Positions 42,845-51,146 of a stretch of 64,000 nt of DNA are shown here, piece after piece. Below the pieces are notes generated by a model, which saw nothing but the letters and a program-made list of their open reading frames with translations, ran no database searches and was not told the DNA's origin. Each line of letters starts with the position of its first letter. Within the stretch, counting starts at the first letter, position 1. Source of the stretch: Mycobacterium bourgelatii (GTDB lineage Bacteria; Actinomycetota; Actinomycetes; Mycobacteriales; Mycobacteriaceae). The stretch lies in assembly GCF_010723575.1 (NCBI RefSeq), contig NZ_BLKZ01000001.1, forward strand, positions 5,518,001 to 5,582,000, given 5' to 3'. A program made the translations under genes and the position numbers.

Positions 42845-43648
42845 CTAGGGGGCGAGCTGGTACTCGCCGGTGTCTGGGTTGTGGTGCCAGCCTGCCGCCG
42901 CGTGGGTACCGCCGTCGACATGGATCGTCTGACCGGTGATGTAATTGGACATATCCGATGCGAGAAACACCGCGGTACCGGCGATCTCGTCAACATGCCC
43001 CGGACGTCCCATCGGTACCGCATTGGCGATGCCCGCCAATGCATTTGGCCCGCCGAGCTGTGCGAGCCCCTCGGTCACGGTGATATCGGGCGCGATCGCG
43101 TTGCAACGGATGCCGTGGGGTGCCAACTCCAGCGCGGCGGTCTTGGTGTAGTTGATCACGCCGGCTTTCGCGGCCGCGTAAGCGGCATAACCCGGCGCGG
43201 CGCGCACCCCTTCGATCGACGTCACGTTGATGATGCTGCCGCTTAGCTTGGCCGCGACGAGTTGGCGCGCCACTCGTTGGCTGCACAGCAGCACATGGCG
43301 AAGATTGGCACGATACAATGCGTCCCAACCGTTTTCGCTGGTTTCCAGTATCGGAGAGGAGAACGCTCCACCCGCGTTGTTCACCAGTATCCTGACGGGT
43401 CCGAGCTCGGTGGCGGTGCGCTGCAACGCATCGTCCACTTGGGCGCTGTCGCGGACGTCGGTCGCTATCCCGAGTGCGCCAATGGATTCGGCAGCCTGGG
43501 CGCAAGATTCGGGGTTGCGCTCCCAGATCGCCACCTTCGCACCGAAGGCCGCAAGACCAGCCGCTACGCCGCGGCCGATGCCCGCTCCCCCGCCGGTCAC
43601 CACCGCGACCCGGCCGGTGAGCAGGATGTTCGAGGGGTCAATGGGCAT
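42845..43648 (-). CDS. short-chain dehydrogenase/reductase
   Basis: A 267-residue classical SDR: TGGGAGIG cofactor motif, NNAGG, Ser in NVTSIEG, YAAAKAG, and the C-terminal ITGQTIHVDGG. The sequence after strand two (AIWERN) lacks an Asp at the first position, so cofactor preference is unclear. It is the last gene of the nine-gene minus-strand operon that begins with TetR 51815, and starts 11 bases after the CoA-transferase stop. It probably oxidises a hydroxyacyl-CoA or alcohol intermediate. Confidence 0.87.
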   Translation of the reverse strand: MPIDPSNILLTGRVAVVTGGGAGIGRGVAAGLAAFGAKVAIWERNPESCAQAAESIGALGIATDVRDSAQVDDALQRTATELGPVRILVNNAGGAFSSPILETSENGWDALYRANLRHVLLCSQRVARQLVAAKLSGSIINVTSIEGVRAAPGYAAYAAAKAGVINYTKTAALELAPHGIRCNAIAPDITVTEGLAQLGGPNALAGIANAVPMGRPGHVDEIAGTAVFLASDMSNYITGQTIHVDGGTHAAAGWHHNPDTGEYQLAP

Positions 43649-43659
43649 GGTGGTCGCCT

Positions 43660-46119
43660 TCAGGTCTTCGAGTACGTGGCCGGCGTGTATCCGATGACGC
43701 CGTCGGATTCCAACTCGGCGATTTCGGTATCGGTCAGACCCAGTTCGGTCAAGAGTTCATGGTTGTGCTGCCCCAGTAGGGGCGCGGGTTGGCGATGGAA
43801 AGTGTCGGGTCCGAGGGACAGTCTCATGGGCACCGTGCTGAACCGCACCGGGCTGCCGTGGGTTTGGACGGGGTGGTCGACGAGTTCGAAGAACCCGCGG
43901 GCTTCCAGTTGGGCCAGCTCCGCTTGCCGGTGCGGCTGCATCACTTTGGCTACCGGCACACCGGCTTCCCACAGCGTGGCAACGATGTCGTCGCCGCTGC
44001 GCTGCCCGCACCAAGCGGTCAACCGCTCGTCGATGAGGTCTTCGCGCTCGCGTCGACCAGACGCGGCCGAGAGCGCCGGATCCGTTGCCCACGGGGGTGA
44101 TCCGAGGGCCTTGCACAGCAGCCCCCACTGTTCGTCGGTTTGCACCGCGATGGCCACCCAGCAGTCGAGCCGACCGAACTCGTCGACATCGACGGTGCGG
44201 TACAAATTCTGCGGAACAGCGGTCGGACCGCGATTCCCCGCCCGCTCGAGAAGTGCTCCGTACGCGGAGTATTCGATGACCTGCTCCGCCGAGATGTTGA
44301 GCGCGGCATCGACCATCGCCGCCTCCACCAACACGCCTTGCCCGGTGCGGCGTCGGTGCTCCAAAGCCAGCAGCAGCGCGTTCAGGGCGTGGACCCCGGC
44401 ATTGGGGTCGCCGACCGAATAGGGCTCGTAGGGCGGGCGATCGGGATAGCCGGTCAGCCAGCTGACCCCGGATGCGGCCTCGATGACGTACGCAAACGCC
44501 GGATTGTCACGCCACGGCCCGTCCAGACCGAACCCGGGCATCCGGACCATCACCACGTCGGGTCGAATCGACTGCGCCGTGGCAAAATCCAGCCCGATCT
44601 GATCGAGGACGCGGGGGGTGAAGTTCTCGGCGATCACGTCACAGGTGGCAATCAAGCGGTGCAGCAACTCGCGCCCACGCGGGCTCTGCAGGTCCAGGGT
44701 CAGGCCCTTCTTGTTCGTGTTGAGGGCCGCAAAGATCGGCGACTTCTCCCACCATTGGTCCTCGGTGGCGGGAATGCCGGCGATCAGTCGGGTGCCGTCG
44801 GGCCGACGGGCGGATTCGACGTGAATCACCTCGGCGCCGAGCATCGCCAGGAAGTGCGTGCAGCTCGGACCCGCCCAGAACGTCGTCATATCCAGCACAC
44901 GAAGCCCGCTGAGCGGCAACTGCTTTGCGGACGAGAAGGTGCCGGGCGCCGGACGGGGCCCTCCGCCGCGGGCCCGGTACAGCGCAGTGTGCTCGCCCAG
45001 TCTCGGGGCCGGGCCTGGTGGGCGCAGGTGTGCGGGCCGCATCCGATACGGGTGGTTCGGCTGCTGAAAGCCGTCGCGGGGATTGCGCGCGAACGATCCG
45101 CGCTCTCGAAAGTGGTCCAGGGAGGTGATATTGGCGCCGTTGGCCACCGGCGCGTTAGGGATGCGGAAGGCCGACGCGAGTTCGCGGATCTCGTCGACGG
45201 GGTGACTGCGCACCCACGCGTAGATCTCCGCGGCGTGCAGGTTGGCCTGCTCTGTGATCGTCAGCGGAGAATCTTCGTCGATCCACTCTGGGTGATCTAC
45301 CATCGCACACAGGTCGAACCACTGCTGCGCGGTGCCGCAGCCGAGATCCACCAGACCGTCTTGGGCTTGCGCCGCCCCCGGTACGGTGAGCCGCCGGGCA
45401 TCACGCCACGGTCGGCCGAGCATTTCGAAATATGTAACGGGGTAATAGGTCAGCGACAGGACCTGGGTTTCCAGCATCGACAGATCGATCAATTCACCCG
45501 CGCCGCGGTACCGCGACACCAACGTCGCCGCGCTCGCGAAGGCTCCCGCTAAATACTCCCCGACCTGCCCGCCGACGAATACCGGCGCCCGATCGGGCTG
45601 TCCGCGGCCCAAGCCGATGATGCCGCCCGACCATGCTTGCAGGGTGAACTCGGTCGCGGCCCGGTCGTGCCACGGGCCTCGTAGCCCGAACGGTGTGATC
45701 GAGGTGACCGTGAGGTGCGGATGGCGCCGGTGCAGCGCATCGGGCGTAAGCGCGTGGTGTTCGGCAACTTTGGAGCCGGCAGACCAGACGACTGCGTCGG
45801 CGGAGGAAAGCAACCGGTCCACGAACTGGACGTCCGCGTCGGGATCGGCAATGACGCTGTGCTTGGCGCCGGCCAGGAAGGCGAACAATGCGCCGTCGGC
45901 GCCCGGGCGGATTGTGGCGCCAGAAGCGGACCAGGAGCGCAGCGGATCACCTTCTGGCGGCTCGACTTTGATGACGGTCGCCCCACCGTCGGCCAGCAGC
46001 TTGGTGCAGTAGGCGCCCGCAATCCCGGTGGATAGGTCGACGACCGTGTAGCCGGCCAACGGCGGCTCGACCACTAGCCCTTGCTCTTTCTCGTGCGCGC
46101 CTTCTTGCTCAGTCGCCAT
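43660..46119 (-). CDS. double-domain CoA-transferase family III (CaiB/BaiF)
   Basis: An 819-residue protein made of two family III CoA-transferase domains in tandem. Domain 1 spans about 15-370 and begins LAGYTVVDLSTGIAGAYCTKLLADGGATVIKVEPP. Domain 2 begins near residue 405 (LSGLRVLDMTTFWAGPSCTHFLAMLGAEVIHVES). In domain 2 the catalytic Asp is present in VGDPNAG. The corresponding domain 1 segment reads VGGQVGEYLAG, without the Asp. So one half is probably catalytic and the other structural or substrate-binding. It should move CoA from a donor acyl-CoA to a pathway acid. Its start overlaps the small ORF at 46074. Confidence 0.87.
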   Translation of the reverse strand: MATEQEGAHEKEQGLVVEPPLAGYTVVDLSTGIAGAYCTKLLADGGATVIKVEPPEGDPLRSWSASGATIRPGADGALFAFLAGAKHSVIADPDADVQFVDRLLSSADAVVWSAGSKVAEHHALTPDALHRRHPHLTVTSITPFGLRGPWHDRAATEFTLQAWSGGIIGLGRGQPDRAPVFVGGQVGEYLAGAFASAATLVSRYRGAGELIDLSMLETQVLSLTYYPVTYFEMLGRPWRDARRLTVPGAAQAQDGLVDLGCGTAQQWFDLCAMVDHPEWIDEDSPLTITEQANLHAAEIYAWVRSHPVDEIRELASAFRIPNAPVANGANITSLDHFRERGSFARNPRDGFQQPNHPYRMRPAHLRPPGPAPRLGEHTALYRARGGGPRPAPGTFSSAKQLPLSGLRVLDMTTFWAGPSCTHFLAMLGAEVIHVESARRPDGTRLIAGIPATEDQWWEKSPIFAALNTNKKGLTLDLQSPRGRELLHRLIATCDVIAENFTPRVLDQIGLDFATAQSIRPDVVMVRMPGFGLDGPWRDNPAFAYVIEAASGVSWLTGYPDRPPYEPYSVGDPNAGVHALNALLLALEHRRRTGQGVLVEAAMVDAALNISAEQVIEYSAYGALLERAGNRGPTAVPQNLYRTVDVDEFGRLDCWVAIAVQTDEQWGLLCKALGSPPWATDPALSAASGRREREDLIDERLTAWCGQRSGDDIVATLWEAGVPVAKVMQPHRQAELAQLEARGFFELVDHPVQTHGSPVRFSTVPMRLSLGPDTFHRQPAPLLGQHNHELLTELGLTDTEIAELESDGVIGYTPATYSKT

Positions 46120-46187
46120 TCCGGCGGAAAGTTGGTGAGCCGGTACCGGATGATGTTTTTCGCCGGCACATCTGCTTCGGCGGGCAC
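46074..46187 (-). CDS. possible 37-residue basic protein
   Basis: A 37-codon ORF starting with GTG two bases after the stop of the 46190 gene, preceded by AGGAG. It reads MPAEADVPAKNIIRYRLTNF and ends with a Lys/Arg-rich tail (SKKARTRKSKG). It overlaps the first 46 bases of the CoA-transferase gene in another frame. It fills an otherwise unexplained 70-base gap within a tightly packed operon. It could be a functional peptide or simply a leader that couples translation; the sequence cannot decide. Confidence 0.45.
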   Translation of the reverse strand: MPAEADVPAKNIIRYRLTNFPPEWRLSKKARTRKSKG

Positions 46188-46189
46188 GG

Positions 46190-47317
46190 CTACTCCTGCC
46201 AGAACGGGCTGGAGGTCAGGACCTCGGGTCCGTCGTCGGTGATCAACACCGCTTCGCGACCGAACACGGCGCCAATTCCCGACTCCCAGACGTACCCGGT
46301 GACAGCGAGAACCATGCCCGGGTCCAACGTTTCACCCTTGGCGGTCTCCGGCAGCAGCGGCGAGATGACGGGCGGGTCGAAGCCCATGCCCAAGCCCCGC
46401 GCCACCGGCATGGGCGGTGGCGCCTCCCCGGCGGCGTCGTAGGCGGCGAGTAGGCCACTCGCGGTCGCGCCGGGTTGGCAGGCGGCAAAGAGTCCGTCCC
46501 ACAGCCGGTCCCAGCGCCGGTATAGTGCTGCCGCGCCGTCGATACTGCCGACGGGCCAGGTCCGGCCCACTTCAGCGATGTAACCACCGGCCAGGACGCC
46601 CGCGGACAATGCCACCAGATCGCCGCTTTGGACGCGGCCGTCGCCCGTAACGCGCCGCCACGGATGCTCACGCGAGGTCACCCACGCGACGTCCTGATTC
46701 GACGGCGTGCTCACCCCACCGGCCGCCAACGCCTCCAATAGAACTCCCGCCAGTGTTTGTTCACTCACACCGGGTTGCAGTTCGGATAGCGCTGCGGCGA
46801 GCGCCTTTTCGGCCACGGTGACAGACTCGCGCAGCGCGGCGATCTCTTCGCCGGTCTTGATCCGCCGCGCGGCCCGCATCGCCAGTTCGCCGTCAACCAA
46901 TTCGGCTTTGGGAAACGCGGTGGGCAGCAGCTGAGCGAAAACCGGTGACAGGGCGTCGGTTCCGACGCGCTTGGCGGTTGCTGCGCCGTCGATGCGCCGC
47001 AGTGCCGCAATAGTGTTCGCCGGATTCCAGGAGATGCCGTACAGGTTCTCGTGCGGGATGTCGTCGGGAACGCCCTCGTCCCAGGTGCTGAGCAAGTGAA
47101 TCGCACCGGTTTCGCGTACCAGCACGCAGGTGGGGCCAAAGGGCCGGGTTCCCGCTACCCACAGTTGTGGTGCGCCGGAAACGTATCGGACGTTGGCCTG
47201 TCGCCCGAGGACCAGGACGTCGAGGTCGTGGGCCGCCATCTGGGCCAGCGCCCGCTCCCGTCGTGCGCAGCGCAGGGCGCGGTCGTCGGGCAGGACGTCA
47301 ACAGACATAGGGGTCAT
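46190..47317 (-). CDS. M24 (creatinase/aminopeptidase-fold) protein with lost metal ligands
   Basis: A 375-residue pita-bread-fold protein. The fold is clear, but ligand positions are changed: Ser238 in LSAG where Asp is expected, Glu249 in AEVGRTW in place of the SDxxRT Asp, Leu309 in GLGMGF for the GHG His, and VTG (about 339-341) for the usual LEP Glu. It therefore is unlikely to bind the two-metal centre. The neighbouring paralogue at 47298, with which it overlaps, has all of them. A structural or regulatory partner, or a metal-independent hydrolase such as creatinase, are alternatives. Start at ATG 47317, or 47308. Confidence 0.83.
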   Translation of the reverse strand: MTPMSVDVLPDDRALRCARRERALAQMAAHDLDVLVLGRQANVRYVSGAPQLWVAGTRPFGPTCVLVRETGAIHLLSTWDEGVPDDIPHENLYGISWNPANTIAALRRIDGAATAKRVGTDALSPVFAQLLPTAFPKAELVDGELAMRAARRIKTGEEIAALRESVTVAEKALAAALSELQPGVSEQTLAGVLLEALAAGGVSTPSNQDVAWVTSREHPWRRVTGDGRVQSGDLVALSAGVLAGGYIAEVGRTWPVGSIDGAAALYRRWDRLWDGLFAACQPGATASGLLAAYDAAGEAPPPMPVARGLGMGFDPPVISPLLPETAKGETLDPGMVLAVTGYVWESGIGAVFGREAVLITDDGPEVLTSSPFWQE

Positions 47318-48515
47318 AGGGGTAGTCGGTCAATCGTGTCGACCCTTCCTCGGTGATCACCAGCACTTCCTCGCTGCGGTAGCCGCCGGTCCCGTCCTCC
47401 CACACGACCGGCTCCAGCACCAGTACCATGCCCGGTTCCAGGACGAAGTTTTCGTCGAACTCGTCACCGAGATCGGTTCCGATCATCGGCATCTCGGCGG
47501 CGTTGACACCGATGCCGTGCCCCAGGTAAAAGTGCGGCAGCCAGGGTCGAGTGCCACCGTTGGCTTCGATGGCGGCGCGCCCCAGATCGGCAGCGGTAGT
47601 CCCGGCGCGGGCCACGCTCAGCACGGCAGTCATGATCTCCTGCCACCGGTCGAACTGTGCCTGCTGCCGCGGTGTCGGGTCCCGCCCGACAATCCAGGTG
47701 CGGCCGAAATCCGAACAGTAGCCGTGGTAGGTGATGCTGACGTCGGTCCACAGCACGTCCCCGGCGGCAAGTTCACGCTCGGTGGTCAGCAGGGGCAGCG
47801 CGAGATCGCCATGAGTCGTCCACACACCCTCTGCTTTGCTGGGCGGCATCACCTGCCAGATCGGCTCGAGCATGCTGGCCATGGCGCCCAGTTCGAAGGC
47901 TCGGCGTAAAAAGGTTGCCGACAAATCGATCTGGCGAATCCCGGGTGCCAGAGCCTTATGGACTTCGACCATCGCCTCGTCGGTGATCCGCACCGCGGTG
48001 CGGATGCACGCCAATTCGTCGGGGGTCTTGATCGCTTTGGCGGCGCTGATCACGGCCGCAGCGTCGACGGGGGCGGCGTTGGGGAACAACACGTTCCGCG
48101 CGCGCGACATGGCACCGGTGAACTCGTCGACGGCGACCGTGGCGCCGGACGGAACCAGATCCGTCAGCACCCGGGCGAAATTCGCCACGCCTTCGTCGAA
48201 TTCGAGATAGACGGGCCCATGCAGGTGGTCGGCAGGCAGATCGGACTCCTGCGAGGCGCCCTCACGGAACGGCAGGAACAGGTGCGGCGATGCGTCGTCC
48301 GCCAGCACCACGGCGACCGGTCGCTCCACGTACGACACTCCCGCGTCCCCCAGCGGCCAACTCACTCCCGTGGCATAGACGACGGCGTTGTTTCCCAGCA
48401 GCACCAGGGCGTCGATGCCACGTTCGGCCATCGCGGAGCGCAGCCGCGCTCCGGTTTCCCGGCGCATCCGGATCAGGTCGGGTACCTCGGGAATGGTGTC
48501 TGCAAAAGTGGTCAC
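47298..48515 (-). CDS. M24 family metallopeptidase (Xaa-Pro aminopeptidase-like)
   Basis: A 405-residue M24 protein with all five metal ligands visible in order: Asp in WTDVSITYHGY, Asp in CSDFGRTW, His in LGHGIGVNAAE, Glu in VLVLEPVVWE and Glu in GYRSEEVLVI. Relatives remove N-terminal residues before proline, or hydrolyse creatine-like or other amide substrates; in this catabolic operon a small-molecule amide or a C-N bond is at least as likely as a peptide. Start is GTG 48515, overlapping the amidohydrolase stop (GTGA); a far longer upstream frame is spurious. Confidence 0.87.
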   Translation of the reverse strand: MTTFADTIPEVPDLIRMRRETGARLRSAMAERGIDALVLLGNNAVVYATGVSWPLGDAGVSYVERPVAVVLADDASPHLFLPFREGASQESDLPADHLHGPVYLEFDEGVANFARVLTDLVPSGATVAVDEFTGAMSRARNVLFPNAAPVDAAAVISAAKAIKTPDELACIRTAVRITDEAMVEVHKALAPGIRQIDLSATFLRRAFELGAMASMLEPIWQVMPPSKAEGVWTTHGDLALPLLTTERELAAGDVLWTDVSITYHGYCSDFGRTWIVGRDPTPRQQAQFDRWQEIMTAVLSVARAGTTAADLGRAAIEANGGTRPWLPHFYLGHGIGVNAAEMPMIGTDLGDEFDENFVLEPGMVLVLEPVVWEDGTGGYRSEEVLVITEEGSTRLTDYPYDPYVC

Positions 48516-49675
48516 AGGCCCAGGAATTCGGTGATGTTGTCGCTGACGATGCGGACCGCTTTCTCCGGCCCGACGGCGTTGACGACGGCTGCCAACGACT
48601 TCTCGGAGTAGCCGTAGGTGCTTTCGTTGTGCGGGTAGTCCGACGACCACATGACCTTGTTGACGCCGATCCGGTCGATCAACTCCAGCCCCAGCGGGTC
48701 GACCATGAACGACGCGCTCATGTGTTTGTCCCAGTAGTAGCGCACGTCGTGTTCCAACGGCCGGTTGAACATGTGCTGATAGGACGCCACCAGATGCTCG
48801 GCGTCCTGCAGCGCCCAGGGCACCCAGGCGATCCCGCCTTCGAACCAGCCGATCCGCAGCGCCGGGTGCTGATCGAGGATGCCGCCGAAGATGTACTTGG
48901 AGAACGTTTCCCGGAAGCCGTCGATGTTGATCATCATCCCGACGACGACGCTGTTGAATTCGCAAGGGCTCTTCGGCGGGGTTTCGCCGATGTGGTGGGT
49001 GAGCGGGAGGCCGGCAGCCTCGATCTCGTCCCACACCGCGCTCATCTTGGTGCTCGCGTAGTCGATCGGGACGCCGTCGTCGTCCTTACCGGGGTTGAGT
49101 GGCATCAGAAACGTCTTGAGCCCCAATGACTTCAATTCAGCAAGGGTTTTGCGCGTCCCTTCCGGATCCCACCAGTTGATCAGTCCGGCGCCGTAGAAGT
49201 GACCGTTCGAACGCTCCTGCAGTTCGGCGATGTACTCGTTGTAGATCCGGAACGCAAGCTCCCGCAGTTTTTTGTCGGGGTAGTGGAAGAGGGCCAGAAC
49301 GGCGTTCGGGAAGGCGAGTTCCTTGTCGACGCCGTCCTCCCGCAACTCCTCGATGCGGGCCTCGATGTTGGTGCTCGCCGCGCCCGGCAGGTCGTCGTAC
49401 TGCATGAGCACGGCACTGAAATCGCCGGGCAGGAAAGACTGTCCCTTGCGACCCACTTGGTAGGCGCCGTCCTCGTACCAAATGCGCGGCGCCTTGTCTT
49501 TGAGGTCGTCGGGGAAGCGTTCGTAGAAGATATCTGCGGCCAGGGAAATGTGGTTGTCCGCGGAGAACACCACGGTGCCCTCGGGCAGACCGACGTCGCT
49601 GCCGCTCGCGTGCCCACGCCGATCCTTTGGCGCGCCGAATCCTCCGGGCGGGTACAAGGTGCTTGCTGTTGTCAT
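48512..49675 (-). CDS. amidohydrolase-2 family metal-dependent hydrolase/decarboxylase
   Basis: A 387-residue ACMSD-like protein. It has ADNHISLAADIF as the N-terminal metal motif, THHIGETP in the barrel, the IGWFEGGIAWVPWAL helix and Asp in SSDYPHNES near the C-terminus. All key ligands appear intact. The ATG at 49675 follows the P450 stop by 10 bases. In this operon the likely order of steps is P450 hydroxylation, then decarboxylation or hydrolysis by this enzyme, but the substrate is unknown. Confidence 0.86.
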   Translation of the reverse strand: MTTASTLYPPGGFGAPKDRRGHASGSDVGLPEGTVVFSADNHISLAADIFYERFPDDLKDKAPRIWYEDGAYQVGRKGQSFLPGDFSAVLMQYDDLPGAASTNIEARIEELREDGVDKELAFPNAVLALFHYPDKKLRELAFRIYNEYIAELQERSNGHFYGAGLINWWDPEGTRKTLAELKSLGLKTFLMPLNPGKDDDGVPIDYASTKMSAVWDEIEAAGLPLTHHIGETPPKSPCEFNSVVVGMMINIDGFRETFSKYIFGGILDQHPALRIGWFEGGIAWVPWALQDAEHLVASYQHMFNRPLEHDVRYYWDKHMSASFMVDPLGLELIDRIGVNKVMWSSDYPHNESTYGYSEKSLAAVVNAVGPEKAVRIVSDNITEFLGL

Positions 49676-49685
49676 CGTTGACCTT

Positions 49686-50933
49686 TCACCAGGTGACCGG
49701 CAGTTCGTAGACGCCGTAGGCGAGCCGGTCATGTTTGAGGGGGATCTCGTCAATCGGAACGGCAAGGGCGAGCGTGGGAATCCGGCGAAGCAGCGTGCGG
49801 TAGACGATCTGCAGTTCCGCACGCGCGAGCTGCTGACCCACGCACTGGTGCCTGCCGTAACCGAATGCGACATTCCGGTCGGCGCCCGACCGGTGCAGAT
49901 AGAGCCGATCGGGGTCGGTGAACGCGTTCGGGTCCCAGTTAGCCGGGGCCAGGTCGATGATGATCCCTTCGCCGGCTTTGATGACCTCGCCGGCGATGGG
50001 GATGTCTTCGACGGCGACGCGGCGCTGACCGTTCTGGATGATGCTGAGGTAGCGCAGCAACTCCTCGACCGCATTGGCGACGATCTTGGGATCTTCGGCA
50101 TCGCGCAATACGGCTGCCTGGTCGTGGTTTTCGAGCAGGGCGAGCACGCCAAGCCCGATCATGTTCGCGGTGGTTTCGTGGCCGGCCACCAGCAGTCCAT
50201 TGGCCAGCTGTGCGGCTTCTTTGACACTGAGTTCGCCGGCCTTGACGCGTTCGGCCAAGTCCGATACCGCGTCTTCGGCCGGGTTCTCCATCTTGGCCTC
50301 GACCAGCTTGATGATGTACTTGTACAGGCTGATCGCGCCCTTGGCCGTTTCCTCGCCCGTCGCGTAGCGGGCCAGACCGACGTTGGCATGCTCCTGAAAC
50401 AGCGCGGCGTCCTCGTAGGGCACGCCGAGCAGTTGGCTGATCACCAGCGACGGGACCGGCAAGGCCAGGGCGGTGACGATGTCGGCCGGCTGCGGGCCCG
50501 CCAATATCGCATCGATGTGTTGGTCGGTGATCTGCTGGATGGTGGGACGCAGACCTTCGACACGGCGAAACGTGAACGGCTTGGACAACATTCGCCGGAA
50601 GCGGGTGTGCTCCTCGCCGTCGGAAGTGAATACCGATCGCGGTCGCTTGTGCACCGTGGCGAGCATGCCGGCATTCCAATGCGGAAACCCGGGGATGCGG
50701 TCGTCCACGCTGACGCGTGCGTCGGAGAACAGTTCGCGGCATTGCTCGTAACCAGTGATGAGCCAGGGAGTGCTGCCGTCCCAGATCCGGACGCGACTGA
50801 GCGGCTTGGCCGCGGCCAGCGCTATCACGTCCGGAGGCGGCGCGAACGGGCACGCAGCCGAGCGGGCCATCGGATAGTCGGGTATCCCGGGGTCGACATC
50901 CGGTGTGGTTGCCAGCGTTTCCGACACGGTCAC
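49686..50933 (-). CDS. cytochrome P450
   Basis: A 415-residue soluble P450. The N-terminal YPMARSAACPFAPP, the I-helix VAGHETTAN, EELLRYLS and the heme loop FGYGRHQCVGQQLAR resemble the CYP105 group of actinobacteria. It is preceded by a ferredoxin whose stop overlaps the GTG start (GTGA), so the pair is an electron-transfer unit. A second GTG at 50927 is possible. It is the third gene of the operon headed by TetR 51815. Confidence 0.93.
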   Translation of the reverse strand: MTVSETLATTPDVDPGIPDYPMARSAACPFAPPPDVIALAAAKPLSRVRIWDGSTPWLITGYEQCRELFSDARVSVDDRIPGFPHWNAGMLATVHKRPRSVFTSDGEEHTRFRRMLSKPFTFRRVEGLRPTIQQITDQHIDAILAGPQPADIVTALALPVPSLVISQLLGVPYEDAALFQEHANVGLARYATGEETAKGAISLYKYIIKLVEAKMENPAEDAVSDLAERVKAGELSVKEAAQLANGLLVAGHETTANMIGLGVLALLENHDQAAVLRDAEDPKIVANAVEELLRYLSIIQNGQRRVAVEDIPIAGEVIKAGEGIIIDLAPANWDPNAFTDPDRLYLHRSGADRNVAFGYGRHQCVGQQLARAELQIVYRTLLRRIPTLALAVPIDEIPLKHDRLAYGVYELPVTW

Positions 50934-51124
50934 TCCTCGATCTGGATCGCCATCGCGGGACAAAACGCGGCGGCTTTGCGGGTGCCCTCGGCCAGCTCGG
51001 CCGGAGGGTTCGCGTTGAGCAGGACGACGACGCCGTCCTCATCACGCTGGTCGAACACCTCCGGCGCGTTCATGACGCAGTTGCCCGATGAGGCGCAAAT
51101 ATCGTGGTTTACAGTCACTTTCAT
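50930..51124 (-). CDS. 3Fe-4S-type ferredoxin
   Basis: A 64-residue ferredoxin with ligands Cys10, Cys16 and Cys55 (CASSGNC...CP). The variable position 13 is Ser. The start is ATG 51124, 22 bases after the TetR stop. It is the probable electron donor of the overlapping P450. Confidence 0.92.
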   Translation of the reverse strand: MKVTVNHDICASSGNCVMNAPEVFDQRDEDGVVVLLNANPPAELAEGTRKAAAFCPAMAIQIEE

Positions 51125-51146
51125 AAGCTTGCTCTTATTCGGACCT

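Noticed and set aside
47298..49034. A 578-codon frame extending the M24 gene far upstream
   Set aside because: The added part is the shadow of the amidohydrolase gene; the M24 fold begins at GTG 48515.
48512..50152. A 546-codon frame extending the amidohydrolase into the P450 gene
   Set aside because: The extension is Ser/Arg-rich shadow sequence inside the P450; ATG 49675 fits the family start.
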